A stretch of DNA of 64,000 bases from Timema cristinae. Its lineage: Eukaryota; Arthropoda; Insecta; Phasmatodea; Timematidae. Numbering within the stretch: the stretch's first letter is position 1; every line of letters starts with the position of its first letter. Position numbers and translations under genes: made by a program. The stretch lies in NCBI GenBank assembly GCA_039000515.1, contig JBCFYV010001001.1:9259873-9323872 (forward strand). The letters run 5' to 3'. Shown here piece by piece: positions 35,512 to 48,700 of this stretch. The notes below the pieces were generated by a model that did no database searches, had not been told where the DNA came from, and worked only from the letters and a program-made list of their open reading frames with translations.

Positions 35512-36582
35512 CTTTGGTCTTGTTAACCCTTTATTATTACTTCATAGGTATACTTTTTATTTTTATTTTTTTTACCTTAGATCTGAAGTGAGCTTGAGTT
35601 TTCCTAAGTAAAGAACTATTGTTAGGAAATTGTTATGACTCTTACGTTTAAGCTGGACGGTTGTTAAATAGAAAGTCTGCTAATTACAACAAGTAGTTCA
35701 CTTTACATGGTCATTAAAGTGTCAGCATTCATGAGATAGGTAATTAAAAACATTTCAGTATTTTACAGAGGTAAGAAAATAAATATAGTAGAAGTATAAT
35801 AGGAGCAATGACTGGGCAGCGCGGTTTATTGAAACGCGGTATTTATTTGGCGTTTGATATTGAATTAAGAACACAGTACCCTTAGAGTATAACAAATAAA
35901 CGCAATTGAGTTTTGAAGATACATTTTACAAACTTTTTAATATGAATAACTTTTTTATTCTAATATATAATCAATATTAATAGTAACATACACGTACACC
36001 TTAATCTAAGATCCACACACAATCTTTAAACTTGTTTAATTTATTACAAAGCACCCGACGTTATAAACTCCAAATCCTAGGGAAAATAAGCATTATGTTA
36101 ATGATCCAAATTGATCAAAAATGTTTGTACAGAGTTTTATTTTCAAATATGTGTTTGGAATAAATGTTTATTCCATTAGTGACGAAAATACAACTCGTTT
36201 GGCGTTTGTTGGACAAGTGTTACAAATTACTTCAGTACGCTATCTATCACTAAAGTGATCTAGTATTTTTAACTTTAAGTTTTACCTTTTTTTTTTTGCT
36301 AAGGGTAATAATCTACAATCCAGTTTTAGTAAGAAGGGCCGTATATAAGATAGAAAAGTGTATTCATGTGTTCTGAAGCTGTCACTTTTGATAGATATTA
36401 TCAATACCTATTAAATAACTCTGATAAAATATTAAAATCCTATCAATTTTGGCAACAACAACAAAATTGTTTGTGCTTTAATAAAGGTATTTCTTATGAA
36501 AATTGGACTGTTGTGAACCTTTGTCTCTGTGACGTCATGCTGTACCAGTAAATTAAACGTTAAGTTATTGTTTCTGTCTCAG
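35512..36582. other. intron end, AT-rich
   Basis: Contains F-family-like pieces near 36378-36412 (inverted) and 36470-36505 (direct), and the polypyrimidine tract and acceptor of the first cadherin exon. Confidence 0.45.
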
Positions 36583-36761
36583 GTCTTCGGAGCTCTGTGC
36601 GTTATTCTATTTACTCTGGCGACCCTGAAGACTTGTTCAGCATCGACCTCATATCCGGCAATTTGCGCACTGCCTCTCTTCTGGACCACGAGACGAGACA
36701 ATCAGTGTTGCTGAACGTTCTGGCTACCAGTGGGGACCCGCCCTCATACGGACATACGCAG
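36583..36761 (+). CDS. ds: cadherin exon 1 of window (end of EC repeat a)
   Basis: The acceptor is tttctgtctcAG ending at 36582 and the donor is GTCAGT at 36762. The first two bases complete a codon begun in an upstream exon that is not in the window, so the preceding intron is phase 1; the exon ends in phase 0. It encodes 59 full codons from the middle to the end of a cadherin repeat: YSI, the [12 protein letters not shown] strand, the LDHE version of the LDRE calcium motif, and [10 protein letters not shown] leading into the last strand. Translation then runs directly into [11 protein letters not shown] of the next exon. The short ORF starts inside this exon are spurious because it is an internal exon. 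Confidence 0.88.
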
Positions 36762-39700
36762 GTCAGTACGCAGGCCTTATGACCTGATACACAGTGCCGT
36801 AGTCAGACGGGGGTTCTGGGGGTTCAACCCCCCCCCCCCCTGAAATTATATGAACAAGATATATATGGCTTTATTTATAATTCAAACAATATCAAAGTTA
36901 AGGAGCTGTGTTATCATAAAAAAAACACTTCAAAGGTGTTTAATATTTAGAAGTTCAATCCTCGGTCCCGGCACAAATTTATCTGACTACCAAACCCTTC
37001 CTTCACCTCTGACAAGACATCTTGTGAATGTGGGGAATGCCAGGCCTCCACTGTTGTTCGGATTCCACGTTAAACTGTAGGTCCTTCATTTCATCTCACA
37101 ATCACCCTACCATTACACAGCGTAAGTGCGTATAACCCGAACGGGTAGTAAGACGCGGTGCTAATAATAATATTATTTAGAATTTTTTCTAGCCTCCAGC
37201 AGTTAGGGGGTTATGTTGCCACAAAAAGTTCAGATAGTCTCTAGAACTATTTATCATTTATAATTTTTAGTTCTACCCTTCCACAATTGGGGATGTGCCC
37301 CCCTCCTGAAATTATTGGCTGGCTACGGCCTTGCCTGCCACACAGTACCACTGAGCCGGTGAAATGTTCTCAATACTCCTTAAGGACATTCATTGACCAG
37401 GTATCAACATATATACATTCTCATGTGTGGTATGTAAAACATAACCTATATATTGCTAGTCTAATGGAGATGAAGGGGGCTAGAATATGTCACAGATATA
37501 ACTTGAAAGTGGGGGTGTAGACAACGCAGTTTTTATATAAACACATTTTTTTTGGCCAAAATAAATAAAATAACCCTCCAATATGAAAATAGAGTTTAAT
37601 TTTCTTCATAGCGACAGTTCTTAAATATCTGTCAAGGGTTGTCCTGGAATTTCGTGACAACTTTTTCTCTTCATTAAAAAAGAATGTACCATCTAATGCC
37701 GTTATACAGATGACAAAGTATTAAACAACGGTTGATATAAGCAAATGAAGAAAATTAAACTTTGTTTCAACTGAAGAAAAATTTGTTTTATTTTGGCCAA
37801 AAATGTTTTGCTGTAAAAACTGCAAAAACACTTATCTTTTCTCGTGTTCCCTGCATCCCCGCCTTAACTAGCTTCACACAACACGCCACTGCCTGGACAA
37901 TTATTAGCCTAGTCTAGTGGTTGGTGCATACAAATTGGCACGAATCTTCTTCGTGGAGTGTAAGAACGTGTCCTGAAGATCACTTTGTCAGATAGGAGAG
38001 AAAGCGTCAAATGGGGCCACGCATAATGTTGTTACTCGTGATATAGGCTAACATGGAGACATGTGAAATATGGTCTTATTACTGACATGTTCTATTTTCT
38101 AGTTTATAAATAAATATTTAAGATAAATATCACAATGGATCACATTATTATATTGTGTTGTGAAACACATTTAAACAGAACAAGAACAACAAACTCGCTT
38201 TTCATTTATTGTATTAAAGTTACTTCATCACGTATTAATACGTCAAGTCATGTGATCTTCGGCTGTAACTTTATATACACTAATGTATTGAATTTTTTCT
38301 AGGCTGACCACAAAAAAAAAAGTATCTTTCAGGTTATTTTTCTCAGAATCATGTGACAACTATAAGTCAAATGGGATTTTTAGTGTTGGATTACGTTGTC
38401 CCAAGCTAAGTTTATTTGAAACTATTTATGTTTATATAAAACTCTGTCTTTAGAAAGTACGTGTCAAATGTCCCCAAAGTAAAATGCTCTCACTTATACC
38501 CCTCAGGTGATCATCGTGATCGAAGACGTGAACGACAACGGTCCAGAGTTCGACTCCTCGTCTGTGCGCATCTCTGTACCGGAGAACGCTGAGCTGGGCA
38601 TCCCTCTGTACGCCGCGCATGCGCGAGACAAGGATTCAGGTCGTAACGGCGCCGTGAGATATAAGCTGTCTTCCAGTCCTGGCACCGAAGGGCTGTTCGT
38701 CATCGACCCTAGACAAGGGCACATCACTTTGTCCAGGTGAGATATATTCGTAAAATGACACCCGGGACTCTTGAATTAGAGCACCAATGCCGTAACACTC
38801 ATATACCCAGGGTTCGTCCCGTTTACAGGGTCATTCTTTACTATAATAGGACCCGCCTCGGTGGCGTAGTTGGCTAACGCGTTAGTCGTGTTGAGCCCGA
38901 CTGCTGAGGACGGGGAGATCGAGGTTCGAATCTCGGTCGGGTGAACTGAGGGTGGTTTTTACTAAATGGTTTTCCACTCTCCCTCAACGCAAATGCGGGT
39001 TCACTTCCTCTAATTCAACCTTCCCAATTCCTAATTCATTAGTGTAATTATTACTTAAAGTGTATAACCCGAACGGGTAGTAAGACGCGGTGCTAATATT
39101 ATTATTATACTATAATAGGTGTATGGTTGACGGAGCTCTCTTCTGGGTTGACCTGTACCCCGACATTATTATGTACCCGTCCATATAGGGTGGGTACATG
39201 GGAAAGCGATGACTACTACATGGAGTAACCACTCCTTGTGCCTTATAAGTACTTGCCATTTAGGTATAGGCTACTCCATTTAATCAAGTAATCAATAATC
39301 TCGTCTTAAAAGTGTTGTGTTCATTATGCAAGAAATTTAGATTAATTGTGTATTTAAGGTTTACATTGCTAATCAAAGACGTTTTTTGAAATAATATGTT
39401 TCTATTATAATATAGATATGATAGTTGAATACCACTTTCTTTCACAATTAAATGCTAACTCCCGGAAAGCTATTCTCATGTTTAATCCATTTGAACAACT
39501 AAAGTCTAAGACAGTGTTATTTTGGGATGAATGAGTTCTTATCAAAATTAAACAAACACCAAGATCTGATGATAGAGTGGCTCATGTCTCAATAGGGAGT
39601 AGGAAATGTGGAATTATTGTGCCGCCATCAACCCACTTCAGTGACTGAACGTTGGTTCTTAACCTGGGGTCAATTACCCCCTTTTGAGTAAAGTGGCTAT

Positions 39701-42700
39701 CCGATACAAGACAAACATGAGTTGTATTTATACTTTCAATATTAAACTATCAGTTATGCTTCTAGACTAGAACAACAATTCGATATATAAAAATAATTGT
39801 ACATAAACAACAATACCAACCTTCTCGCCAAAATTTTACCTGTAAAATTTACATTGTTTTTGTTTAAATTTTTTTCTCAGTTGATATTGTTAATTCCCAA
39901 CCAGGTTATTTTTTAAGAAGAGGTAAAGAGAGGTTCCCGGATAGGTCATAAGGGTGGCACGACTGAAAAGGTTAAGAACCGCTAGTCTAAGGCATCGCTC
40001 TCGTGTTAGATTGGCCTGCTGATGACGATGAGATCAGGGTTCTAATCTCAGTCGAGTCTACTGTGAGTGGTTTTTCTAAATGGTTTTCTTTATCCTTCCT
40101 AAACCCTGTCCCATTAGAGTAATTATAATATATGTGTATAGCCTGAACAGAAATAAGACGTGTTGGATTATATATATATATATAATTATATATATATATA
40201 TAAAGTTTATAATGATCAAAGTCGTACTAACTCTTATTTCCCGTTCAGGCCCCTCGACTATGAAACCACCCAGAGACACAGCTTGGTGTTGACGGCCTCC
40301 GACTCGGGGGACCCTCCCAGGTCAGCCAACCTAACTGTACTGGTGGAGGTCCAGGATGTGAACGACAACCCTCCAGTGTTCGAGAGGATGGAGTATGCCA
40401 TCAGCGTGCTAGAGTCACTACCAGTCAACTCGCAGGTACGCCACAGTCCTCACGTCCATTGGCCCAAAGAAGGGACTCAAAATACACTCGGAAAAACTTC
40501 CCCATTAGATCACAGGTGTTATTAATCTTTTACAATTGGGTGGGACAGGAATAACCCATTTTCACCTAAAGTTAAAAAACAATAATGTTATACTGACCAA
40601 TAACACAAATGTTATGATATCCTAATGAATTATCTGACCTTCTAAACAAGTTAGTTTCAATCATTTATGAAATTCTCCAACATATATATTAATTTTGTTT
40701 GTATAAAACACTTTATTCTTTCTTTTACGATACTTAAAAATGATGTATATTTATTAAATAATTTTGATTATTAGGTTTTTGATGATTTATATTTTTAACT
40801 TGAAGGGGAGAAATTGAGAAATAGATGTTTCATATAAAATTGTATTATTAAATATTCGCGAAACTGGAATACAATGCCTTTGTGACATTATGGCATTTTT
40901 AGAAGTATGTTTATTTAATATGAACAAATAACGTTCGAAACATAATTTCTGCTTTCGTGCTGGATCTCTATTAAAATATAAAAAAACTTTATGGCATCAG
41001 CCTGCAAACGTTCTATACCGACCCCTGCATGTTGGTGAAGATAGTGCCAAAATTTGCGTATAGGTGGTGTCATGTGGTTGGCATCCGGCAATTAATCTAA
41101 GTTTTTTTTTCATACCAGATTCACTAGTTCTTATTTCGAGTAACCCGCCTCGGTGGCGTAGTTGGCTAACGCGCTTGTCGTGTTGAGCTCGATTTCTGAG
41201 GACAGGGAAATCGAGGTTCGAATCTCGGTCGGGTGAACTGGGGGTGGTTTTTCCTAAATGGTTTTCCACTCTCCCTCCACGCAAATGTGGGTTCACTTCC
41301 TCTAATTCTACCTTCCCAATTCCTAATCCATTAAAGTAATTCGTACTTAGAGCGTATAACCCGAACGGGTAGTAAGACGTGGTGCTAAATATTATATTAT
41401 TTTTCGAGTAGCTCCTCGTTTGTTCTCGCGAGACTTAGTCTGACCCCCGTTACAGACAAATCTAGAAGCACTGTAGATCTAACACGAGACCTCTAGATCT
41501 GGCTCCAGGAACTCTTGACGATTAGACCACTGAGGTGGTCGCTTGATCCCTAAGATTGTTTAGTTCTCGGGACTTTACGACTCTAAATTGATATCCTCTA
41601 TTCTATTCGCAGGTGATCCAAGTTACTGCCGTGGATCTGGACACTGGCAACAACGCCCGTCTCACCTACCGACTCTTCCCTTCCAATAACCTGACCGTCG
41701 CATTGACCTCGAGAGACGACGAGAAGAACCAAGAGGTCTTCGGAGTCTTCCCCAACAGCGGCTGGCTCTATCTGCGCCGCGCTCTGGATAGAGAGGTAGG
41801 AGGAGTACCCGCATATACTTAAAATACACGAGCGCTTCCTAAAAAACTAACTATTTGGAAGATATTTGAACTATAAGGGCGTTTTAATAGAGCTAGTTTA
41901 TTTATTTGGGGCATTTAACATGTTCTTTCTGAACCGACTGATTATATCAGCAAACGAGAATATTTATGAGCTGGGCAAAAGGGCTAACCAATTTTCTGGA
42001 AAAGGTATTCTCACATACCTTCAGGGGTTATTTTACATGCCACAAATAACATTGGACTAACGGTTTCACTTCCCCTACAAAGATAGTTTCGCTACAGATT
42101 TTTTTATCGCTCATGATAAATCCGTCGACTCCGGCTGGGTTTGAACTAACGAAGATTGGGTCATTAGGCGTGGAGTTTAACCCAAATCCACCAAGGTCAT
42201 TTTTAAAATAAATAATGCATGGTTATATCCCATTCTACCATAATAACCAACACATTTTGATCATTAATGGAAGGGCAGAAATATCAGTAATTTCGATAAA
42301 TTAGATTCAATCCGATAACGTTTAATAAAATGTTATTAAACTGTGGAAAATTATATAATGTTTAGCTATCTATAAATGTTTTATGTATTGTTTCATCTAA
42401 AATTACAGAAGAAATATGCCATTTGTATTTAAGTAAAGTTAAACTCACTATTTAACATATAGTCAAAATAAGTTAAGATACATTAGTTAACGACCGCCAA
42501 TGTACAAAATTGAAAGAAAATGAGGTGTTCATCCTGTGAGATTTTACTATTTAACCTGCAGCTAACACTTCTCCTCTTCCACTGACGATTATACAAACTC
42601 CCTCTAATATTTGCGACTACAAATCATTGACTTGAATTTCAAAATTATATTTTCTTCCTTTACTATTTTAGATATACATTTACCGCCACGGATGTGTTTA

Positions 42701-45700
42701 ATATACATTCTGGCAAGAAGATGCTCGCTTACTGTTCATTTTCTTGGATATACCAAATTTACTAGCTTAAGTTCTTGTGTCAAAGTCAAATGCGGCTCAA
42801 ACATGTATTTAAAAGTGACTGAACATAAAGAAATATACATTTAGTAAACAAAATACTCTAAATACAATTATAACTGTAGATTTAAAGGTTTGTACCCCTG
42901 GGTCAGACGTCTCACTCAGACTTACGTTGAGCTGTTATTTCCAGTCGAGAGACCGCTACATCGTGCGGGTCGTAGCTTCGGACAATGGCAGTCCTTCAGG
43001 GTCTGCGACGGCGCGAGTGGTTGTGACGGTGCTTGACGCCAACGACAACGACCCCAAGTTCTCCCAGGAAAGCTACGAGTTCTGGGTGGAGGAGAATCGC
43101 GTCAGGGGAACAACCGTCGGCCAGGTGAAGGCAACCGACCCAGATCTAGAGTCTAATGGGGCTCTGAGGTACAGCATCATCCCTAGCAACAGCAGTTTCC
43201 AGATCAACCCCAACACTGGTGAGTCTATGACTGGCTACTCTTTATTTGTTTCTAGTGCTTGTTATAGATCAGTTTTTCCCAACCTGGGGTCCACGAAACC
43301 AACTCAGATTGTTAAATTATTTTTATTTGTATTTTCACATCATATAAAAAATAATCGCTATTCACAATTTGCTTGGACATTATTTTCCTCTATTACTGTC
43401 TGACTAAACATATTAATTTGTTGTTTTATTAGTATGAAACGGGTGACTTAGAATTTTGGAAATGTATAAGTAGGTTATTAATGTTACCTCGTATGAGGGG
43501 AGCAGCAGCGCATTATTATTGGGTTAAGGGGGGCACTGATATAAATAACAGTTTCCTATATAAATATATTGGTATTTCATATAAGTGGCATCAAACTAAG
43601 CTATATAATCTTAATTAATAAAGCTAATTCACCTATTACAAGATATAGATTAATAGCTTTAATTATATTTTAATATAGTTTATATTATTTTTACAAAACA
43701 TCGTATGGATATATATTTAAGGTATCCATTGTATAGTTATTTTTTTAATCTGATTTTCTGTGGGATTCTCTTCCATACTCGTTACTTCTTTTAATATACA
43801 AGATTGGCAATTCAGTTAGTTGTGGGCGAGGACTGAACCTATAACCTCACGAGTGAAGCCTCCCAAGCAACCATCAAGTGGTAGTTAGTAAGCTAGCCCA
43901 GTTATACCAGTTCAGTACACCATAGTGAGAAAACATACCAACTCCACCAATGGTCTTGTTTGGTTCACCGTTCAATCTGTGTATAGGGTTCCTGATTGTA
44001 TGTTCCCAACAATAATAACTTTGTATTTAACAAAATAGTAAACCATTAATTGTTTCGATTTGATGCAAAATAAGATTTAATACACCATATTTGTTTGACA
44101 TTATTTTTCTACAGCATGCAAATCTATTTGCGAGGTTGGAAAACGATTCTTTTTATTTCGTAGCAGAACGTACTAGGCCATGACGCAATGCCCTTTGGGT
44201 ATGTTAGTGGTGTTATCCTATTAATCTTCTTCCACTTATAATCTCAAAGTTTCCTATATGGACTCCAGGTCACTTTTAATAACTGTACAATCTTCGAATA
44301 GACTAGATCCAATCATTATCATGTATTTCCTCTATGGGATGGATACATAATAGATTCAACACACTTGGTTTTAAACTGGTGGAACAACCCCCGTTTTAAA
44401 TTTAGCGGCCATTAAAGATGATTTACGTTTTGTATTTCTGTAAAATATTTTGAAGACAGTTGTAGCTAATAGTTTGCATCAGTTATATACGTACAAAGGT
44501 TGCACAAAGGATTACACTTAGTCCTAAATTTCATTAATATATTCTTTGTCAATATATAGCTATTTCCTTAGCATGAAATATATGTGCTATGTAAGACAGA
44601 CTAAACTTTTATTTGAGTTTCAAAAAGTTTGATGTACACTCAAGTTAATAGTCTTTTCTTGACAGATTTCTCTATGACTCTTATTTTCTAAACTAAACTA
44701 CTAAACTATAGTGGAATAATGCAAGGTAAGTTTGCTGCCTTAGGAAGGGTTAATCGATAAATTAATTTAAATAAAAATTTCGCTGTCAACTTTAAACTTA
44801 ATCAATTCTGTCACTTCTTCAGATATACAAAGATATTTTTAAAAATTTCTGACTGTCCCATTTCGAATTTCCACAGAAATAATTTAAATGCATCACCTCC
44901 TAGTAGAGTATCGTGGGTTTTTTTTCTCGTCTAAAAAATAATTTATTTATTCTGCCTAAACCATCAATACGTTGATATTATCAATTTACCTTTTATTTTG
45001 GGTGGGCCCGGCCCACCCAATGGCACCGCCCCTCATTTGCATTCTCATATTGGTTTTTTAGGTTACTCTGAACTTTTCCATCCGAGTTGCATAATCCTTG
45101 TGTACACTCTTAGTTTATTTAAACTCTAGACAGTAATAAAATTATGCATCGCGTAAATATATATGATTTTAAAATGTAATATCCCAGTTTAATTGACAAT
45201 ACTAACGATAACATAAATTTATAATTTATAATAAATGGAGAATTCCAACTATATTTTTAGCACCCCGTATTACTATCCGTTCATTCTATACGCCTAAGTA
45301 ATAGTTACATTAATATACTAGGGATTAGGAAGGTTGAATCTAGAGGACATGCATCCACGTGGAGGGAGAGTGGAAAACGATTTAGGGAAAACCACACCCA
45401 GTACACCCGACTGGAATCAAACCCTGATCGCCCCGCATTTGACAGCCTAGTCTATTGGAAAGTAGCGCCTTGGGTGTAGTATCTTACCCATTAGACTATT
45501 TAATAAATTAATGTTTGCCACCTATCTGTTGGCTGTAAGAGTAAAATCGGCTGAAAATTGTTTACCTACACAATGTCTTCTAATCTTTCTGATAGTTTTT
45601 CCTTTAAAAGATGGGATAGAAATGATTAATTTTACAGGATATTGTCACTTTTAACACCACTTAAGATGGGCGCATAACATTTGGGCTACAGGACCCCTTG

Positions 45701-48700
45701 TCCCAAAAATTTATAGCTTAGACTGATCAGGAGGATTATCTTCATAGCTTAGTTGGGTCACATTCACTGACCAGGAGGATTATAACAGATAATAGATCTG
45801 CAGGTAGATATAAATTCAGCCCCTCCAATATTTTTGTCTCCTATTAGGTTAGGTTGGGTTGGACTAGGTTAGAGTAGGCCAGGTTCGATTAGATTAACAT
45901 TTTATCTTAAGCCGGCTACAAACTGACGTTTTGGTCGCTGCAACACAAACGCCGCGACCAGGTCGCTCTAGTGTATTGCATTGCTTCATATGGGAAGGGT
46001 CGCTACGCCCAAGAAAGGCTCACATCGTCGTTTTCAAATCTCTTGCGGCGTTCGTGTCGCTAGGCTGACCCCCTCGTATGAAACAATGCAATACACTAGA
46101 ACGACCTGGTCGCGGCGTTTGTGTCGCAGCGACCAAAACGCAACTAAAACGTCAGTCAGTCACCGGCCTTAGGCCGAAGGCCGAAGGGAGTGAAGTGTTT
46201 TTAGAGTTTTTATAGAATTGAAACTTTTTAGCCAAAATAAATCAAATATTTCTCCAGCAGCAACGTAGAGCTTAGTTTTATGCACATACTAATATCAACA
46301 AATCTTGACCATCTTTCAAGGGTACCCTGGAATTTTGTCAAAAACTTTTTAAATAAAGAGAAAAAGTTTTGACAAAATTCCAAGACACCCTTGAAAGATA
46401 TTGATATGATATGTTGATATTAGCATGTGCAGAAAACTAAACTCTATGTTGCTACTGGAGAAATATTAGATTTATTTTGGCCAACAAAATTTAATGCTAC
46501 AAAAACTGTAAAATTACTCGCGCTCCCTTCTGTGGCACCTTAATGTCAATCACTTCCTGTTTTCGCTCAGCCTCAAAAGAAATTTACAACCATCTTAAAT
46601 GAAACGCCACAACAGCCGAGCATGAGTTAGTACACTAGTAGGCTTACGACCAGTTTACAATTCCCAAGAAAGAACTCAGTGCCCCAACTGTAATAAGTGT
46701 AGTAAATTTACACATTTATGGCTATATTTTTATAAATTCGCGAATCAATGCGTTTGAAGTAGAAAATGCCTGAACAAAACTTTTGCAGCTATCCTAAATA
46801 AGTAAAACAATCACATAACTAGTCGTATTAATACAAAGTATCAATGTTTTATTGCTTCAACACTTAGTTCTTCGTCTCGTTAGAGTTATTGTGTTTTGTC
46901 GGCTCTATTAAAGTGCGGTGATCATATCCCCAAGTATTTGCTTTATTGTTCTTGTTGGCGTAATGCAAGGCATGATGTTAATACGCTGGAACGCATTGAC
47001 ATTTCGAACAAATAGTTCTGGGAAATTATGGCATATAACAGACTTAACGAACCCTGATGCTAGGTTTTGTTTCTTTGTTTTAGTTGGCAGGTTTATAATT
47101 ACCACAGTAAACTTGTTTTTCTTTTAAAGAAATTATAAACTACATAATAAAGGGATGCTATACTAAATAAATAGATCGACGACTCAAATGGTTCTGGAGG
47201 CGGTCCAGCGCTTTTATCCTTTTTTTTTTTAGGACTTCACGTTTCCTGTTTCACTGTTTGCAACATATGAGGCACATGACAATAGCTTCACAGAAAGTCA
47301 ACTCGGGACTAGTTAGATTATAGCTTCTTTTTTTTTTTTACCGATCGAAGCGATGTTAAGTTTTGAGGTGTGAGGGAAGGTGACGCGAGAAAAAAAAAGT
47401 TAGTGTTTTTGCCCTTTTTATGACAAAACTTTTTTTTTTGCCAAAATAAATAAAATATTTCTCCAATACAAACATAAAATATAATTTTCTTAACATGGTG
47501 ACCTCAAAATATTTTTGTCGAGGGTATTCTAGAATTTAATGACAACTCTTTCTCTCAATTTAAAAGGTTTGTTGGATAATGCCACCATGCTCATGACAGA
47601 TATTCAGAAACTGTTGATATCATCATGTGAAGAAAATTAAACTTTATGTTGATACTGAAGTAATATTTTATTTATATTGGCAAAAAAATAATGTTTTGGC
47701 ATAAAAACTGCAAAAAAAACTGGCCATATCTTCTCCTCCCACCTTAACCTAACCATTTGGCATATCGGCTGCTTTTCTCTCTGACCTTATCTTAGTTCCC
47801 TGATATCTTTCAAATGCGTAAACCATTATTAACGAAATATGGCAGGGACATTCCTTGAACCTAGGCCGAACAAAATATGAAAATGATTTGTTGATTTATT
47901 CATCTGGTTCAAGATGGCTCCCACTAAAAGTCTGTCTGTTTGTTCCATAATCTCGTTCCAAATCTGTGGACCTATTTTAACGAATCTTGGCAGGGACATT
48001 CTTTTAACTTAAGCCGAACAACGTATCTAGATGGTTTTTCAACCTAGCATTCCGTTTTAGTTCGGTAGTCACTCAAAGTAATTTTAGTCTAAGAACTCAT
48101 CTCAAGTGTTATGAAATTAAAACTATAAGCAATCGATCTAGTACGTAAAGCATATTTTTAAAATGTTAAACATATATTGCAAGACTAGCGCCTTGAAACG
48201 GTCATGCGGTAGATTTTTCCATTTACTTTAACCTAGGATATGGCTCACTTCAGTGATATGATAGTCCAAGACGTCACACTTTTAATAGGCTGGACCATCG
48301 ATGAAGGGTATAACGGGGTTCGAATCCCGGTCAGGTGTATTGTGGGTAGTTTTTCCCCTGCATATTTTCCACTCTCCCGCCACTCAAATTTAGGTACACC
48401 TCCTTTAAATTCTACCTTCCTGATCCATAATACATTAACAAAATTAATCCATATTCGTATAGTATGAAAGGGTTGTAAGACGCGGTGTTAAGAAAACTAA
48501 GGATATACCCCATTTTATACTCCTTTTTAATACGCTTATCTACGCGCCTGACCAAAATGCCAAGAAATATTAAATATCTGGGTAGATTTTCTACTCTTTT
48601 TATTACTCGTCTGTGCAATATCCGATATTTGATCACACTAATCACTAGGTTAGAGCTGAGAAAGGTAGAATTTAGAGTAACTATACCCGTATTTGTGTGA

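Noticed and set aside
36850..37080. 76-codon ORF between cadherin exons as an extra exon
   Set aside because: It lies over a SINE-A and a transposon, and exons 1 and 2 already join seamlessly.
43219..43403. Extension of exon 5 along the open frame
   Set aside because: Cadherin similarity stops at a consensus GTGAGT donor, and the next exon completes the codon and the strand.
43272..44146. hAT-like element beginning at CAGTTTTTCCCAACCTGGGG
   Set aside because: I could not find a convincing inverted partner end or duplication.
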